Origin: JAAELZ01 sp965237995
Lineage (GTDB): Bacteria > Pseudomonadota > Gammaproteobacteria > Arenicellales > Poriferihabitantaceae
Assembly: GCA_965237995.1 (NCBI GenBank)
Contig: CBDEGO010000003.1
Coordinates: 1-64,000 of the forward strand
DNA length: 64,000 nt
Direction of reading: 5' to 3'
Part shown: positions 1 through 7,703 of the stretch, one piece after another
Layout: each line of letters begins with the position of its first letter
How positions within the stretch are numbered: the stretch's first letter is position 1
The notes under the pieces: generated by a model
Database searches by the model: none
Seen by the model: the letters and a program-made list of their open reading frames with translations, nothing else
Told to the model about the DNA's origin: nothing
Made by a program: the position numbers and the translations under genes

Positions 1-135
1 GCATCACAGCGAGAGAGATTTTCAGAAGGCGACCTTCCGTAAAGAAGCAATTCTAGGGAGGTGAGCTTTGGTCAGATGGTTGTTTTTCAAGTACAGTTGG
101 CAGGCATGGTGACGAGGAGACTATAGGCAACTATG

Positions 136-354
136 TTAAGAATCAGGGACAAGAGTATGAGCAATTGCACTATGATAGCCAGCTGGCACTATTCTGATAC
201 TCCGTAGCTTGCTGCGGGGTAGTTCATTTTCTTGCTCACGAGGACTTATAGGGCGCTGTTGCCAACTATAAAACCCAGTTCTAGAAACCATGAGCATTTT
301 GCATAAACATCTAATGCGATGCTCATGGCAATGTTCATGAATCAATCGGTACTT
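136..354 (-). pseudogene. IS3-family transposase OrfB fragment
   Basis: In the reading frame that begins KYRLIHEHCHEH and runs to SRTGFYSWQQ, this is the N-terminal end of an IS3-family OrfB (integrase subunit), which normally follows OrfA at a -1 frameshift overlap. The recognisable part ends near RSKLRSI (about position 200); the remaining residues do not resemble the family and the frame stops at 136. The DDE catalytic core is absent, so the element cannot be active. A short stretch near positions 1-45 on the same strand reads SPSENLSR, faintly like the late part of OrfB, which would fit an internal deletion, but this is weak. Confidence 0.75.
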
Positions 355-637
355 TACACTGGGTTGCTTGCAAAGTACCGAGCGGCCTTTTTTAATATAT
401 CACGCTCCTCCTCTGATCGACGCAATTCAGATCTTAGCTTAAATATTTCGCTTTATGCTTGATTAAGTTTTTGCGACAGTTGCTCACTCTTTCTGGGCTT
501 ACAGCCTTTATCCAGTTATATAAACTATGTGCTGAAACTCCAATACGTTGTGCAACATCTGCTACAGAATGCCCTCTATCCACAACTTCACGAACTGCTT
601 CTTCTTTAAATTCTGGCGTACATCTTAGACTGCTCAT
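354..637 (-). pseudogene. IS3-family transposase OrfA, frameshifted
   Basis: The frame starting at 637 encodes a helix-turn-helix OrfA start (TPEFKEEAVREVVDRGHS, then GVSAHSLYNWIK) and stops early at 434. The typical OrfA C-terminus, ELRRSEEERDILKKAARYFA followed by SNPV and a stop at 354, is present in another frame. So one frameshift around 437-475 has split the gene. OrfA supplies DNA binding for transposition. Together with the broken OrfB it marks a dead insertion sequence. The right inverted repeat should lie between 638 and 684, but I could not define it. Confidence 0.8.
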
Positions 638-684
638 ATGACTTTTCCTATGCTCAAAATCAACAAAATACGCACTGGCGTTTG

Positions 685-1500
685 CTAGCTGTTACTTGGC
701 GTATTCTTGAGTTCGAGCCAAGTTGGGCGGCGCTTTTCTATAAAGGCATTTATTCCTTCTTCGGCGTCGATTTCGAGCATGTTATTTACCATGACCTCAG
801 AAGCGTAGTCATAGGCATCGCTTAGCCCCTTTTCTAATTGAAGGTAAAATGCTTCTTTACCAATGGCCACCGTAGTTGGGGCTTTGGATGCGATTATGCT
901 AGCCATTTCTTTGGTGGCAGAAGTTAACTCGTCAGCATTCACCACTTTGTTGACTAAACCACATTGTTGCGCTTGTGTGGCAGACAGTATTTCCCCCATG
1001 AGTAACATTTCCATGGCCTGCTTTCTTGATACATTACGCGATAACGCGACCATCGGAGTGGAACAAAACAAGCCGATGTTCACCCCTGGCGTTGCAAACC
1101 GAGCTTGATCCGAAGCGACAGCCAAGTCGCAACTAGCAACTAATTGGCAACCTGCCGCTGTGGCAATGCCTTGCACAGCGGCAATCACTGGTTTGGGGCA
1201 GCGAACGATGCTTTGCATTAACACTGCGCAGCGGCTCATGGTTTCTTCAAAAAACGCACGGCCTTTGTCGTTTTTACTGCGCGCAGCGGTAAGCTCTTTT
1301 AGGTCATGCCCAGCGCAAAAAGCGGGCCCCGTTGCTGCTAAGATAATGACATGAACTTCACTACTTTGGCCCAGCTTAACGATTTCATCGTTCAGTGTCT
1401 CGAGTAAATCTAGGGACAAACTGTTACGCGCATCTGGCCTGTTTAACGTTACGGTTGCGGTTTTGCTATTGATTGCCGTGTTTAATAAAGAACTGTTCAT
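685..1500 (-). CDS. enoyl-CoA hydratase/isomerase family protein, ECHDC3-like
   Basis: This 271-residue protein is a crotonase-fold protein of usual length. The oxyanion-hole region is readable (FCAGHDLKEL near residue 62 and GIATAAGCQL near residue 112). The two glutamates that catalyse hydration in classical enoyl-CoA hydratases are not there: the GGGCEL position reads AAGCQL and the QPEI position reads TPGV. That pattern, with the downstream GLFCSTPMVAL, matches the ECHDC3 subgroup, whose reaction is unsettled. It lies downstream of mtkB on the same strand, separated by a 257-bp gap that contains a strong hairpin, so it may be a separate unit. A hydratase function should not be assumed. 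Confidence 0.85.
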   Translation of the reverse strand: MNSSLLNTAINSKTATVTLNRPDARNSLSLDLLETLNDEIVKLGQSSEVHVIILAATGPAFCAGHDLKELTAARSKNDKGRAFFEETMSRCAVLMQSIVRCPKPVIAAVQGIATAAGCQLVASCDLAVASDQARFATPGVNIGLFCSTPMVALSRNVSRKQAMEMLLMGEILSATQAQQCGLVNKVVNADELTSATKEMASIIASKAPTTVAIGKEAFYLQLEKGLSDAYDYASEVMVNNMLEIDAEEGINAFIEKRRPTWLELKNTPSNS

Positions 1501-1708
1501 ATACAGAGAAGTTACTTAAGAATAGTTAATGCGCTTACGACTCTAGCATTGCTATTGTTAAATAAACAGAGTCAGTTTTGCACGAGATGCAATGATGCCT
1601 CATCGGCAAACTAGATTACACGAAGCAAGACGACTCAGAAGAGCGTTTTAGATAACCGCGGGGGATTCAGTTGCACATTCAAATAGGTCAAAGCCGTACA
1701 CAGAAATT

Positions 1709-1734
1709 CTTGAGTAGAAGGGGTTCTACTCAAG
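1709..1734 (-). terminator. perfect 11-bp hairpin downstream of mtkB
   Basis: The arms cttgagtagaa and ttctactcaag flank a gggg loop, about 24 bp past the mtkB stop. On the minus strand the stem is followed by AATTTCTG, so the T tract is short. It could end the mcl-mtkA-mtkB transcript or protect its 3' end. Confidence 0.5.
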
Positions 1735-1757
1735 GACAATCTCATGCGTTACTATAT

Positions 1758-2639
1758 TTATCCTAAGACCGACTGTACTGTGTTAGCGAACGCTGAAGGG
1801 TTTGGTACGATAGACACGCCGCAAGCCGTCAGTAACTCTATTTTCTCTACGGCTGTCTCACCTGCACCTGACACAATCGCCCCAGCGTGGCCCATTCGGC
1901 GGCCTTTCGGCGCTGTTCTTCCTGCGATGTAGGCCATTAGCGGCTTGCGCATATTGTCTTTAGCCCATTCTCCCGCTTGTACTTCTTGCGGGCCGCCAAT
2001 TTCACCGATCATAATAACCGCATCGGTATTTGGGTCTTTTTCAAACCGCTTTAGATGGTCTAAAAATGAGCTGCCGTTAATAGTGTCTCCGCCAATACCT
2101 ACGCTGGTACTGATGCCAATACCAACTGCTTTTAATTGTGAAGCTGCCTCGTAACCTAATGTACCCGAGCGTGCAATGATGCCAATTCGGCCTTCTTGAT
2201 AAATATGGCCGGGCATAATGCCCATCATCGCCTTACCTGGCGTGATCGTGCCTGCACAGTTTGGGCCAGTTAAACACATGCGCTTTTCAACTTGATAGCG
2301 GCGCATATAACGTTTAACCCTCATCATTGATTGCGCGGGGATACCGTCTGTGACACATACGCAAAATTGTATGCCGCCATCTGCTGCTTCCATAATGCTG
2401 TCAGCGGCGAAGGGTGGGGGGACGAATACGATACTGGCTTCTGCGCCGGTTTCTTCTACCGCTTCTTTTACCGTATTAAAAACCGGTTTACCTAAATGCG
2501 TTTGACCGCCTTTACCCGGAGTAATACCGCCCACAACATTGGTGCCATAGTCCATCATTTCTTGGCTATGGAAAGTACCAATCTTTCCGGTAAAGCCTTG
2601 CACAATAACCCTAGTGTTTTCGTCTAATAATATAGCCAT
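1758..2639 (-). CDS. mtkB: malate-CoA ligase alpha subunit (malate thiokinase, MtkB); SucD family
   Basis: This 293-residue protein belongs to the succinyl-CoA synthetase alpha family. A CoA-binding Rossmann domain opens the protein (GFTGKIGTFHS near residue 15), GPNCAGTITPG lies near residue 125, SGTLGYEA near 163, and the phospho-histidine loop GHAGAIVSG near 251. Sequence alone leaves succinate or malate as the acid. The neighbour upstream is a malyl-CoA lyase and the beta subunit is very like Methylobacterium MtkA, so I call it malate-CoA ligase: malate + CoA + ATP to malyl-CoA. It follows mtkA by 23 bp, so the two are almost certainly co-transcribed. Confidence 0.88.
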   Translation of the reverse strand: MAILLDENTRVIVQGFTGKIGTFHSQEMMDYGTNVVGGITPGKGGQTHLGKPVFNTVKEAVEETGAEASIVFVPPPFAADSIMEAADGGIQFCVCVTDGIPAQSMMRVKRYMRRYQVEKRMCLTGPNCAGTITPGKAMMGIMPGHIYQEGRIGIIARSGTLGYEAASQLKAVGIGISTSVGIGGDTINGSSFLDHLKRFEKDPNTDAVIMIGEIGGPQEVQAGEWAKDNMRKPLMAYIAGRTAPKGRRMGHAGAIVSGAGETAVEKIELLTACGVSIVPNPSAFANTVQSVLG

Positions 2640-2662
2640 GATTTAATCTGTGGTTGCGGTTC

Positions 2663-3823
2663 TTAGGAAAGAGCTTCAACAGCCATGGTAGCTGCTTCTG
2701 CTAGGGTGTCGGGAGTCATAATCGGTAAGCCGCTGTCTTCTAGAATCTTGCGACCTTTTTCAACATTAGTGCCAGAAAGCCGCACGACTAATGGCACCTT
2801 AAGATCAACCGCTTGCATTGCTTGAATAACGCCTTCAGCAACCCAGTCGCAACGATTAATTCCCGCAAAGATATTAACGAGAATCACTTTAACGCCAGAA
2901 TCAGATAGAACTAAATTAAATGCTTCGGCTACACGCTCTGGTGTCGCACCACCGCCGATGTCTAAAAAATTAGCGGGTTCACCGCCAACGTGTTTGATCA
3001 TGTCCATCGTCGCCATCGCAAGCCCAGCACCATTGATAATGCAACCGATATCACCGTCTAAACCGACATACGAAAGGCCTAGATCCCCTGCTGCAGTTTC
3101 GCGTGGGTCTTCTTGTGATTTATCTCTAAAAGCGACGATGTCGCTTTGGCGGAAGAGGGCGTTGTCGTCAAAAGACATCTTGGCGTCTAACGCGATAATT
3201 CGGTGGTCTTTAGTAATCACCAGCGGATTGACTTCTAACATGGTTGCGTCACTATCACGCATGGCGCGGTAAGCGCCCTTAACGGTTGATACAAATGAGT
3301 TAACTAAGCCTGGTTCAATTCCTAATGCGAACGCAAGCTCCCTAGCTTCAAACGATAAGAACCCAACCGCGGGTTCAATAAAAATACGCGTAATAGCCTC
3401 GGGGCTATGCTCTGCTACTTCTTCTATGTCCATGCCACCTTGTGGTGAGGCGATAACCGCGATTCGCTCTTTCGCTCGGTCTAGAACAAATGAGATATAA
3501 AGCTCTTTATCGATGTCGCTGGCTTCCTCAATATACAAACGGTGTACCGGCAGACCATTCGGGCCAGTTTGATGGGTAACCAACTGAGTGCCTAGCAATT
3601 TTTCTGTTGCAGCGACTACATCGTCTTCGTTTTTACATAAAACTACGCCACCGGCTTTACCGCGCGCACCAGAATGTATCTGCGCCTTAACCACCCAGGT
3701 TGTGCCACCGATTTCTCTGCATCGCATTAACGCTTCGTCGCGCGTGTAAGCAATGCTGCCACGTGCAATCGCGACCCCTTTGTCAGCCAATAAAGTCTTG
3801 GCCTGATACTCATGTATTTCCAC
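2663..3823 (-). CDS. mtkA: malate-CoA ligase beta subunit (MtkA); SucC family
   Basis: This 386-residue protein has an ATP-grasp domain over about residues 1-210 (MEIHEYQAK start, KAQIHSGARGKAGG near 48, the metal-binding MLEVNPLVIT near 200) followed by the ligase CoA domain (DIGGGATPERV near 290, NIFAGINRCD near 318). The sequence follows what I remember of Methylobacterium MtkA closely, including KMSFDDNALFR and GAGLAMATMDMIKH. It pairs with MtkB in a heteromer that makes malyl-CoA for the serine cycle. It sits 33 bp after mcl, so mcl-mtkA-mtkB looks like one operon. A plain succinyl-CoA synthetase is the alternative, but the mcl context argues against it. Confidence 0.88.
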   Translation of the reverse strand: MEIHEYQAKTLLADKGVAIARGSIAYTRDEALMRCREIGGTTWVVKAQIHSGARGKAGGVVLCKNEDDVVAATEKLLGTQLVTHQTGPNGLPVHRLYIEEASDIDKELYISFVLDRAKERIAVIASPQGGMDIEEVAEHSPEAITRIFIEPAVGFLSFEARELAFALGIEPGLVNSFVSTVKGAYRAMRDSDATMLEVNPLVITKDHRIIALDAKMSFDDNALFRQSDIVAFRDKSQEDPRETAAGDLGLSYVGLDGDIGCIINGAGLAMATMDMIKHVGGEPANFLDIGGGATPERVAEAFNLVLSDSGVKVILVNIFAGINRCDWVAEGVIQAMQAVDLKVPLVVRLSGTNVEKGRKILEDSGLPIMTPDTLAEAATMAVEALS

Positions 3824-3856
3824 AATAATTACCTGTTATAAGTTTAGGATTTGCAG

Positions 3857-4789
3857 CTACGCGCCGTTAATTATCTTCATGGTGTTCACCACGTTTTCAG
3901 CCATTTTGGCTGAGGCTGCATCGATCAGTTTACCGTCTAACGAAGCCGCGCCGCGCCCTTCAGCCGCGGCTTTTGCCAGCTCTTCTAATACGCGGTTGGC
4001 GCGATCAACTTCAGCAGGCGGCGGAGACATGACCTCGTTCGCTAAGTCTATTTGCGATGGATGAATTGCCCATTTGCCCTCAAAGCCCATTGCAGCGACT
4101 CGACGAGCCGCATCTATAAAGCCCTCAGGGTCGCTAAAATCACCAAACGGGCCATCAATTGCGCGTAAACCATAGGCACGGCAAGCAATTAGCATGCGTT
4201 GTAGGCTGGCGTGCCATTGGTCACCGGGGTAATCAGGGTTTAAGCCGCCGATGTTTACAGTCCTCGCGCGGCAACTTGCTGCGTAGTCGGCCACTCCAAA
4301 GTGTAATGCTTCTAAGCGAGGGCTACATTGTGCGATCTCTTCGACATTTGCCATCCCTAAGGTCGTTTCAATCAGTGCTTCTAATCCAATCTTATGGTTT
4401 AAACCTTTTGCATCTTCAATTTGTTGGCAAAGACATTCGACCATATAGACATCACCGGGTACGCCTACCTTTGGAATCAAAATGGTGTCTAGATTGTTAC
4501 CAGCTTGCTCGACGATATCGACCACATCACGATACATCCAATGGGTATCTAAGCCATTAATACGCACTGACAGCGTTTTGTTGCCCCAATCAATGGTATT
4601 TAGTGCTTCTATGATGTTCGCGCGGGCTTGCTCCTTATCGTTGGGTGCAACGGCGTCTTCACAGTCTAGGAAAATAAAGTCGGCGTTAGAATCGGCCGCT
4701 TTTTGAAACATTTGAGGGTTTGAACCCGGTACAGCCAACTCACTGCGTTGTAATCGGGTACGTCTTGGAGGGTGCTGCGTAAAGCTCAT
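3857..4789 (-). CDS. mcl: malyl-CoA lyase (HpcH/HpaI-CitE family)
   Basis: This 310-residue TIM-barrel lyase cleaves (S)-malyl-CoA into acetyl-CoA and glyoxylate. Family signatures are the SELAVPGSNP start near residue 16, the acidic metal site LDCEDAVAPNDKEQAR near 41, VRINGLDTHWMYRD near 76, IETTLGMANVEEI near 141, FGVADYAAS near 165 and GKWAIHPSQ near 238. It aligns end to end with the Methylobacterium serine-cycle enzyme as I remember it. It is the first gene of the mcl-mtkA-mtkB operon and is preceded by a 377-bp AT-rich intergenic stretch that should hold the promoter. Beta-methylmalyl-CoA may be a second substrate. Confidence 0.9.
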   Translation of the reverse strand: MSFTQHPPRRTRLQRSELAVPGSNPQMFQKAADSNADFIFLDCEDAVAPNDKEQARANIIEALNTIDWGNKTLSVRINGLDTHWMYRDVVDIVEQAGNNLDTILIPKVGVPGDVYMVECLCQQIEDAKGLNHKIGLEALIETTLGMANVEEIAQCSPRLEALHFGVADYAASCRARTVNIGGLNPDYPGDQWHASLQRMLIACRAYGLRAIDGPFGDFSDPEGFIDAARRVAAMGFEGKWAIHPSQIDLANEVMSPPPAEVDRANRVLEELAKAAAEGRGAASLDGKLIDAASAKMAENVVNTMKIINGA

Positions 4790-5166
4790 TGGTCATCTCT
4801 AAGTAACAGGAATGACGCGGATATTACGGCATATAAATCAAACCAATAATTTTTATAATTTATTCATATAATAATGTTTTACTTATGCATTTCATGAGCT
4901 TCAGAAAGCTATTCTAGTTATAAATGCACTCTATCTATTTGAATTAAATAAGATAGTTTAATTAATTAAAATTATAAATATTAATATTTGATATATAAAT
5001 GACTAAACCTATGCGTTTTATAAATGAACAATTACATAAACCAATAATAAACCATACAAAATAGATGCAATGAACTTAAAGGGGGCATCGTAAGATTTGT
5101 TCACAGGATAACTTTAAGGGAACTTCGACCGTCTCAGCTTTGTCCGGAAGAAACATTCAATCTTAT
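4790..5166. other. AT-rich intergenic region upstream of mcl
   Basis: No gene is visible. The stretch from about 4800 to 5100 is markedly AT-rich, more so than its neighbours, and is full of potential -10 hexamers on the minus strand (for example around 4850-4880). It should contain the mcl promoter. It also borders the low-G+C block carrying the broken lipoprotein. Confidence 0.5.
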
Positions 5167-5633
5167 TTATTTAACAAGCTTTAGGAATTTCTCTTTAAAT
5201 TTAAATGGCCTCGTAGACCATCCTGTATTTATCCATGTTTCACCATAACGCTTACAATAATTTGCATTCAAGTAAATGTCAGAAAGAGTATCTCTACCTA
5301 GTATTTTTGCTTCAACCTTTAATCCAGTACCACAAGTACCAGAGGTGAATGTATCCTCTTCAATACTACGTATCTCAACTATATAGTCCCTCTAGGTACA
5401 TCTGACAATGGTACGAAATAGGGAAGAGCATAACGTGATTTCATATATTCATTATCAACTAAAGTAAGCCTATCCTTGCGCTTTCTGATATGGGCTATAA
5501 CCAATACAGCATCTTGTTGAATTTCATATTTCTGACCTACTAATGAGATTTCTTGATCAGTCAAAGTCAATTTTGGCTGAATGCAACTTGTCAGACTAAG
5601 AAATGCCACCAGCAATGCAAATATCTTTTTCAT
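5167..5633 (-). pseudogene. small lipoprotein gene with a single-base frameshift
   Basis: The frame from 5633 starts with a lipoprotein signal peptide (MKKIFALLVAFLSLTSC; lipobox LTSC, Cys17) and runs 84 residues to a stop at 5379. Coding sense clearly continues in another frame (DYIVEIRSIEED through INTGWSTRPFKFKEKF) to a stop at 5167. The switch falls at the ccc run at 5388-5390; one extra G on the coding strand would give PRGDYIVEI and a protein of about 155 residues. Either this is a recent pseudogene or a base was missed in sequencing. I do not recognise the family. The mature protein would be anchored to a membrane by a lipidated cysteine. Confidence 0.7.
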
Positions 5634-5726
5634 CTTAATCTAAGCTTCGACTGCCATGACCAAAGCCGAGTTCAACGGGCAGTGTGTTGCCTTTGTCAGC
5701 CATTGGCAAATAAGGTGCGCTATATC

Positions 5727-6854
5727 CTACTTAGGTAATTGTTCAGGAATAATAAAAGCGGAATTACGTAGGATATTCCGCGGGTGCTGATCAACATTGC
5801 TTAAAATGATATTAGTATCGCTATTTTGACCTGCGAATATCGTTGAACCATCCAGATTAACATCCCCTTCAGTATATCCGGGAGATATATACGTTGGAAA
5901 CGTTAAACCACCACCAGGATAACAACAATCTATCAGATGAAATATACGCGTAACATCCGTATTTTGACTTGAAAAGGAAACACTCTGTGGTGCGTCTAAG
6001 CTTTGTTCAAAAGTGGTATTACCAGCCCAAAGTGCAAATAAGTCGGTGTTAATAGGAAGGGTACTAGCACCATACGTCCCAGTAGATTGACCTGCGATAT
6101 CAGTATCTATGCCAAATTGTTCGTACCCTTCTAGATTCAAACCAGCCGGATTGTGCCACAAAGAGGTAGTAGGTAGCCTAAAGTCCACTGTAGTACCAGA
6201 CACATCCAATGTAATCGCTGTAGCTGTCATCATGCCAATGTGGTTACGGTGGTTGACCGATACGAAGTAGTTGCCTGGGCTACTTTGTGTGAAGGTAAGT
6301 AACGAAATTCCATCAACATCAACCACGTCCCCATCTCTTTGCACTAAACCTGAACGAGTGACTAATACAATCGTATTATCTATGGCAGAGCGAAGCTCTA
6401 TAAAGACCCAATCAACTACAGAGTCATTTCCATTGTCAGCAAAAACAATTGCTTCATCACTTACTGTCTCACCACCACCGCCAACATGAGTGTACTCTGA
6501 TAACGCAGTATAGGGTTCCGTAGCAGGTAAGAAGTTAACAAAAGAGTTGGGGTCTCTATCTCTACTGCGCATATCGTCTCGCATAATTGCTGTGAAGACA
6601 TAAGAATCTGGGTCTACAATTAGTCCGCCCTGTAATAATACTTTCACATCTAAGGCGACCCCTACAGGTACTACAGGAATTTGTGCGGATACACTTGGAG
6701 CCCAACTCAAAGACAAAGAACAGAGCAGAGCTAAAATAGTCGGCGATGTAGTAGTTAACCTTGCTGGGAGCTTCACCAAAGAATTGATAACTGCATGGGA
6801 TGTCGTTCGGAAGGTCCAGCCTAGGGCAATTTTCATTTTCTGTTCCTTTTTCAA
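5727..6854 (-). CDS. secreted surface protein of unknown function
   Basis: This 375-residue protein has an extended N-terminal region and a Sec signal peptide ending near PSVSA/Q (about residue 58). The mature part carries a domain seen in large surface proteins of marine bacteria: VVDWVFIELR, then LVQRDGDVVDVDG, then PGNYFVSVNHRNHIG. The C-terminal part has an Asp/Asn-rich GDVNLDGSTIF segment that looks like a calcium-binding, dockerin-like loop. Residue 7 (MKIALGW) is an alternative start. It is likely exported, and a structural or adhesive role is only a guess. It sits with the broken lipoprotein between the serine-cycle operon and the SDR/ppc block and looks like an insertion there. Confidence 0.7.
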   Translation of the reverse strand: MKKEQKMKIALGWTFRTTSHAVINSLVKLPARLTTTSPTILALLCSLSLSWAPSVSAQIPVVPVGVALDVKVLLQGGLIVDPDSYVFTAIMRDDMRSRDRDPNSFVNFLPATEPYTALSEYTHVGGGGETVSDEAIVFADNGNDSVVDWVFIELRSAIDNTIVLVTRSGLVQRDGDVVDVDGISLLTFTQSSPGNYFVSVNHRNHIGMMTATAITLDVSGTTVDFRLPTTSLWHNPAGLNLEGYEQFGIDTDIAGQSTGTYGASTLPINTDLFALWAGNTTFEQSLDAPQSVSFSSQNTDVTRIFHLIDCCYPGGGLTFPTYISPGYTEGDVNLDGSTIFAGQNSDTNIILSNVDQHPRNILRNSAFIIPEQLPK

Positions 6855-7003
6855 GCCTAACAGTGATTCAGTTTTGAATTACCGTTTTAAGTATATAGCA
6901 GGCGGTCATGATTTTTCTGCATCAAATTAATATGTCTCCAAAGCGAATGTTTTTTGAGATGCTACGTTGCTGTTCAAATACCTATAAAATATATGAAGAA
7001 CAG

Positions 7004-7693
7004 CTACATCAGGAAATCTAGATAACGTCTAATCAGTGCCGGATCATCACTAGCGATGAGGGTGTCATGCGCTTCTGCTGGGTAATGTTTTACGCGTACT
7101 TGCGTTAACACTTCACCGGGGTTAATGGTAGTAAAGCGTGTGTTGTGCGATTGTAATTCCTGATTCCATACATCACAGGTACTTTGTAGTGCCGCGTAAG
7201 CAGCAGCATAGGGCCCCCAAAAGGCTTTGGGGGTAGTACCGCAGCCATATAACGAAAATACAACGCGAGCCGCTTCAGCCGCAGACAAAGCCGGTAGTAG
7301 CTTTTGGGTTAGCAAGAACGGTGCAAAATGTAGATGATGCATCGCTTTCGTCCAAAAGCTCTCTTCGTAAACCGCTAGCGGGCTAAGGGGAAAGGTCCAA
7401 TTTGCCGTATGAATTAGCGCATCTAGGTGACCAAATTCTGATTGAATATTCTCGTTGACTAACTCTGCGTTTTCAGCCGTTAACTTAGCCAGATCAAGCT
7501 CTATAATCAGAGGTTTTGCGCCTCCTTGGGCTATGATTTCATCATAAACTGCATCAAGCGCTTTGCCGTCATTGTCTAACAATAATAGGGTCGCGCCCAA
7601 CTTAGACATAGCCAGAGAAAGCGCTTTTCCTATATCGAAGCCGGCGCCTGTGACGAGTATGGCTTTGTTTGATAAATCAGGTTTATTTGACAC
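7004..7693 (-). CDS. short-chain dehydrogenase-like protein, YciK-type, active site degenerate
   Basis: This 229-residue Rossmann protein resembles the YciK group: TGAGFDIGKAL near residue 15, a DLAKL acidic segment near 68, and NPGEVLTQVR near 190. The catalytic YxxxK motif reads YAAAY (in WGPYAAAYAALQ), so the essential lysine is a tyrosine, and the usual NAG motif reads HTANW. Oxidoreductase activity is therefore doubtful; it may bind a nucleotide or act structurally. It begins 10 bp after ppc on the same strand and is probably the last gene of that transcript. Confidence 0.75.
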   Translation of the reverse strand: MSNKPDLSNKAILVTGAGFDIGKALSLAMSKLGATLLLLDNDGKALDAVYDEIIAQGGAKPLIIELDLAKLTAENAELVNENIQSEFGHLDALIHTANWTFPLSPLAVYEESFWTKAMHHLHFAPFLLTQKLLPALSAAEAARVVFSLYGCGTTPKAFWGPYAAAYAALQSTCDVWNQELQSHNTRFTTINPGEVLTQVRVKHYPAEAHDTLIASDDPALIRRYLDFLM

Positions 7694-7703
7694 GGTATAA
7701 GGT

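Noticed and set aside
1758..3823. Calling the pair succinyl-CoA synthetase (sucCD)
   Set aside because: The family is shared, but the operon starts with malyl-CoA lyase, no 2-oxoglutarate dehydrogenase genes are near, and the beta subunit follows MtkA closely.
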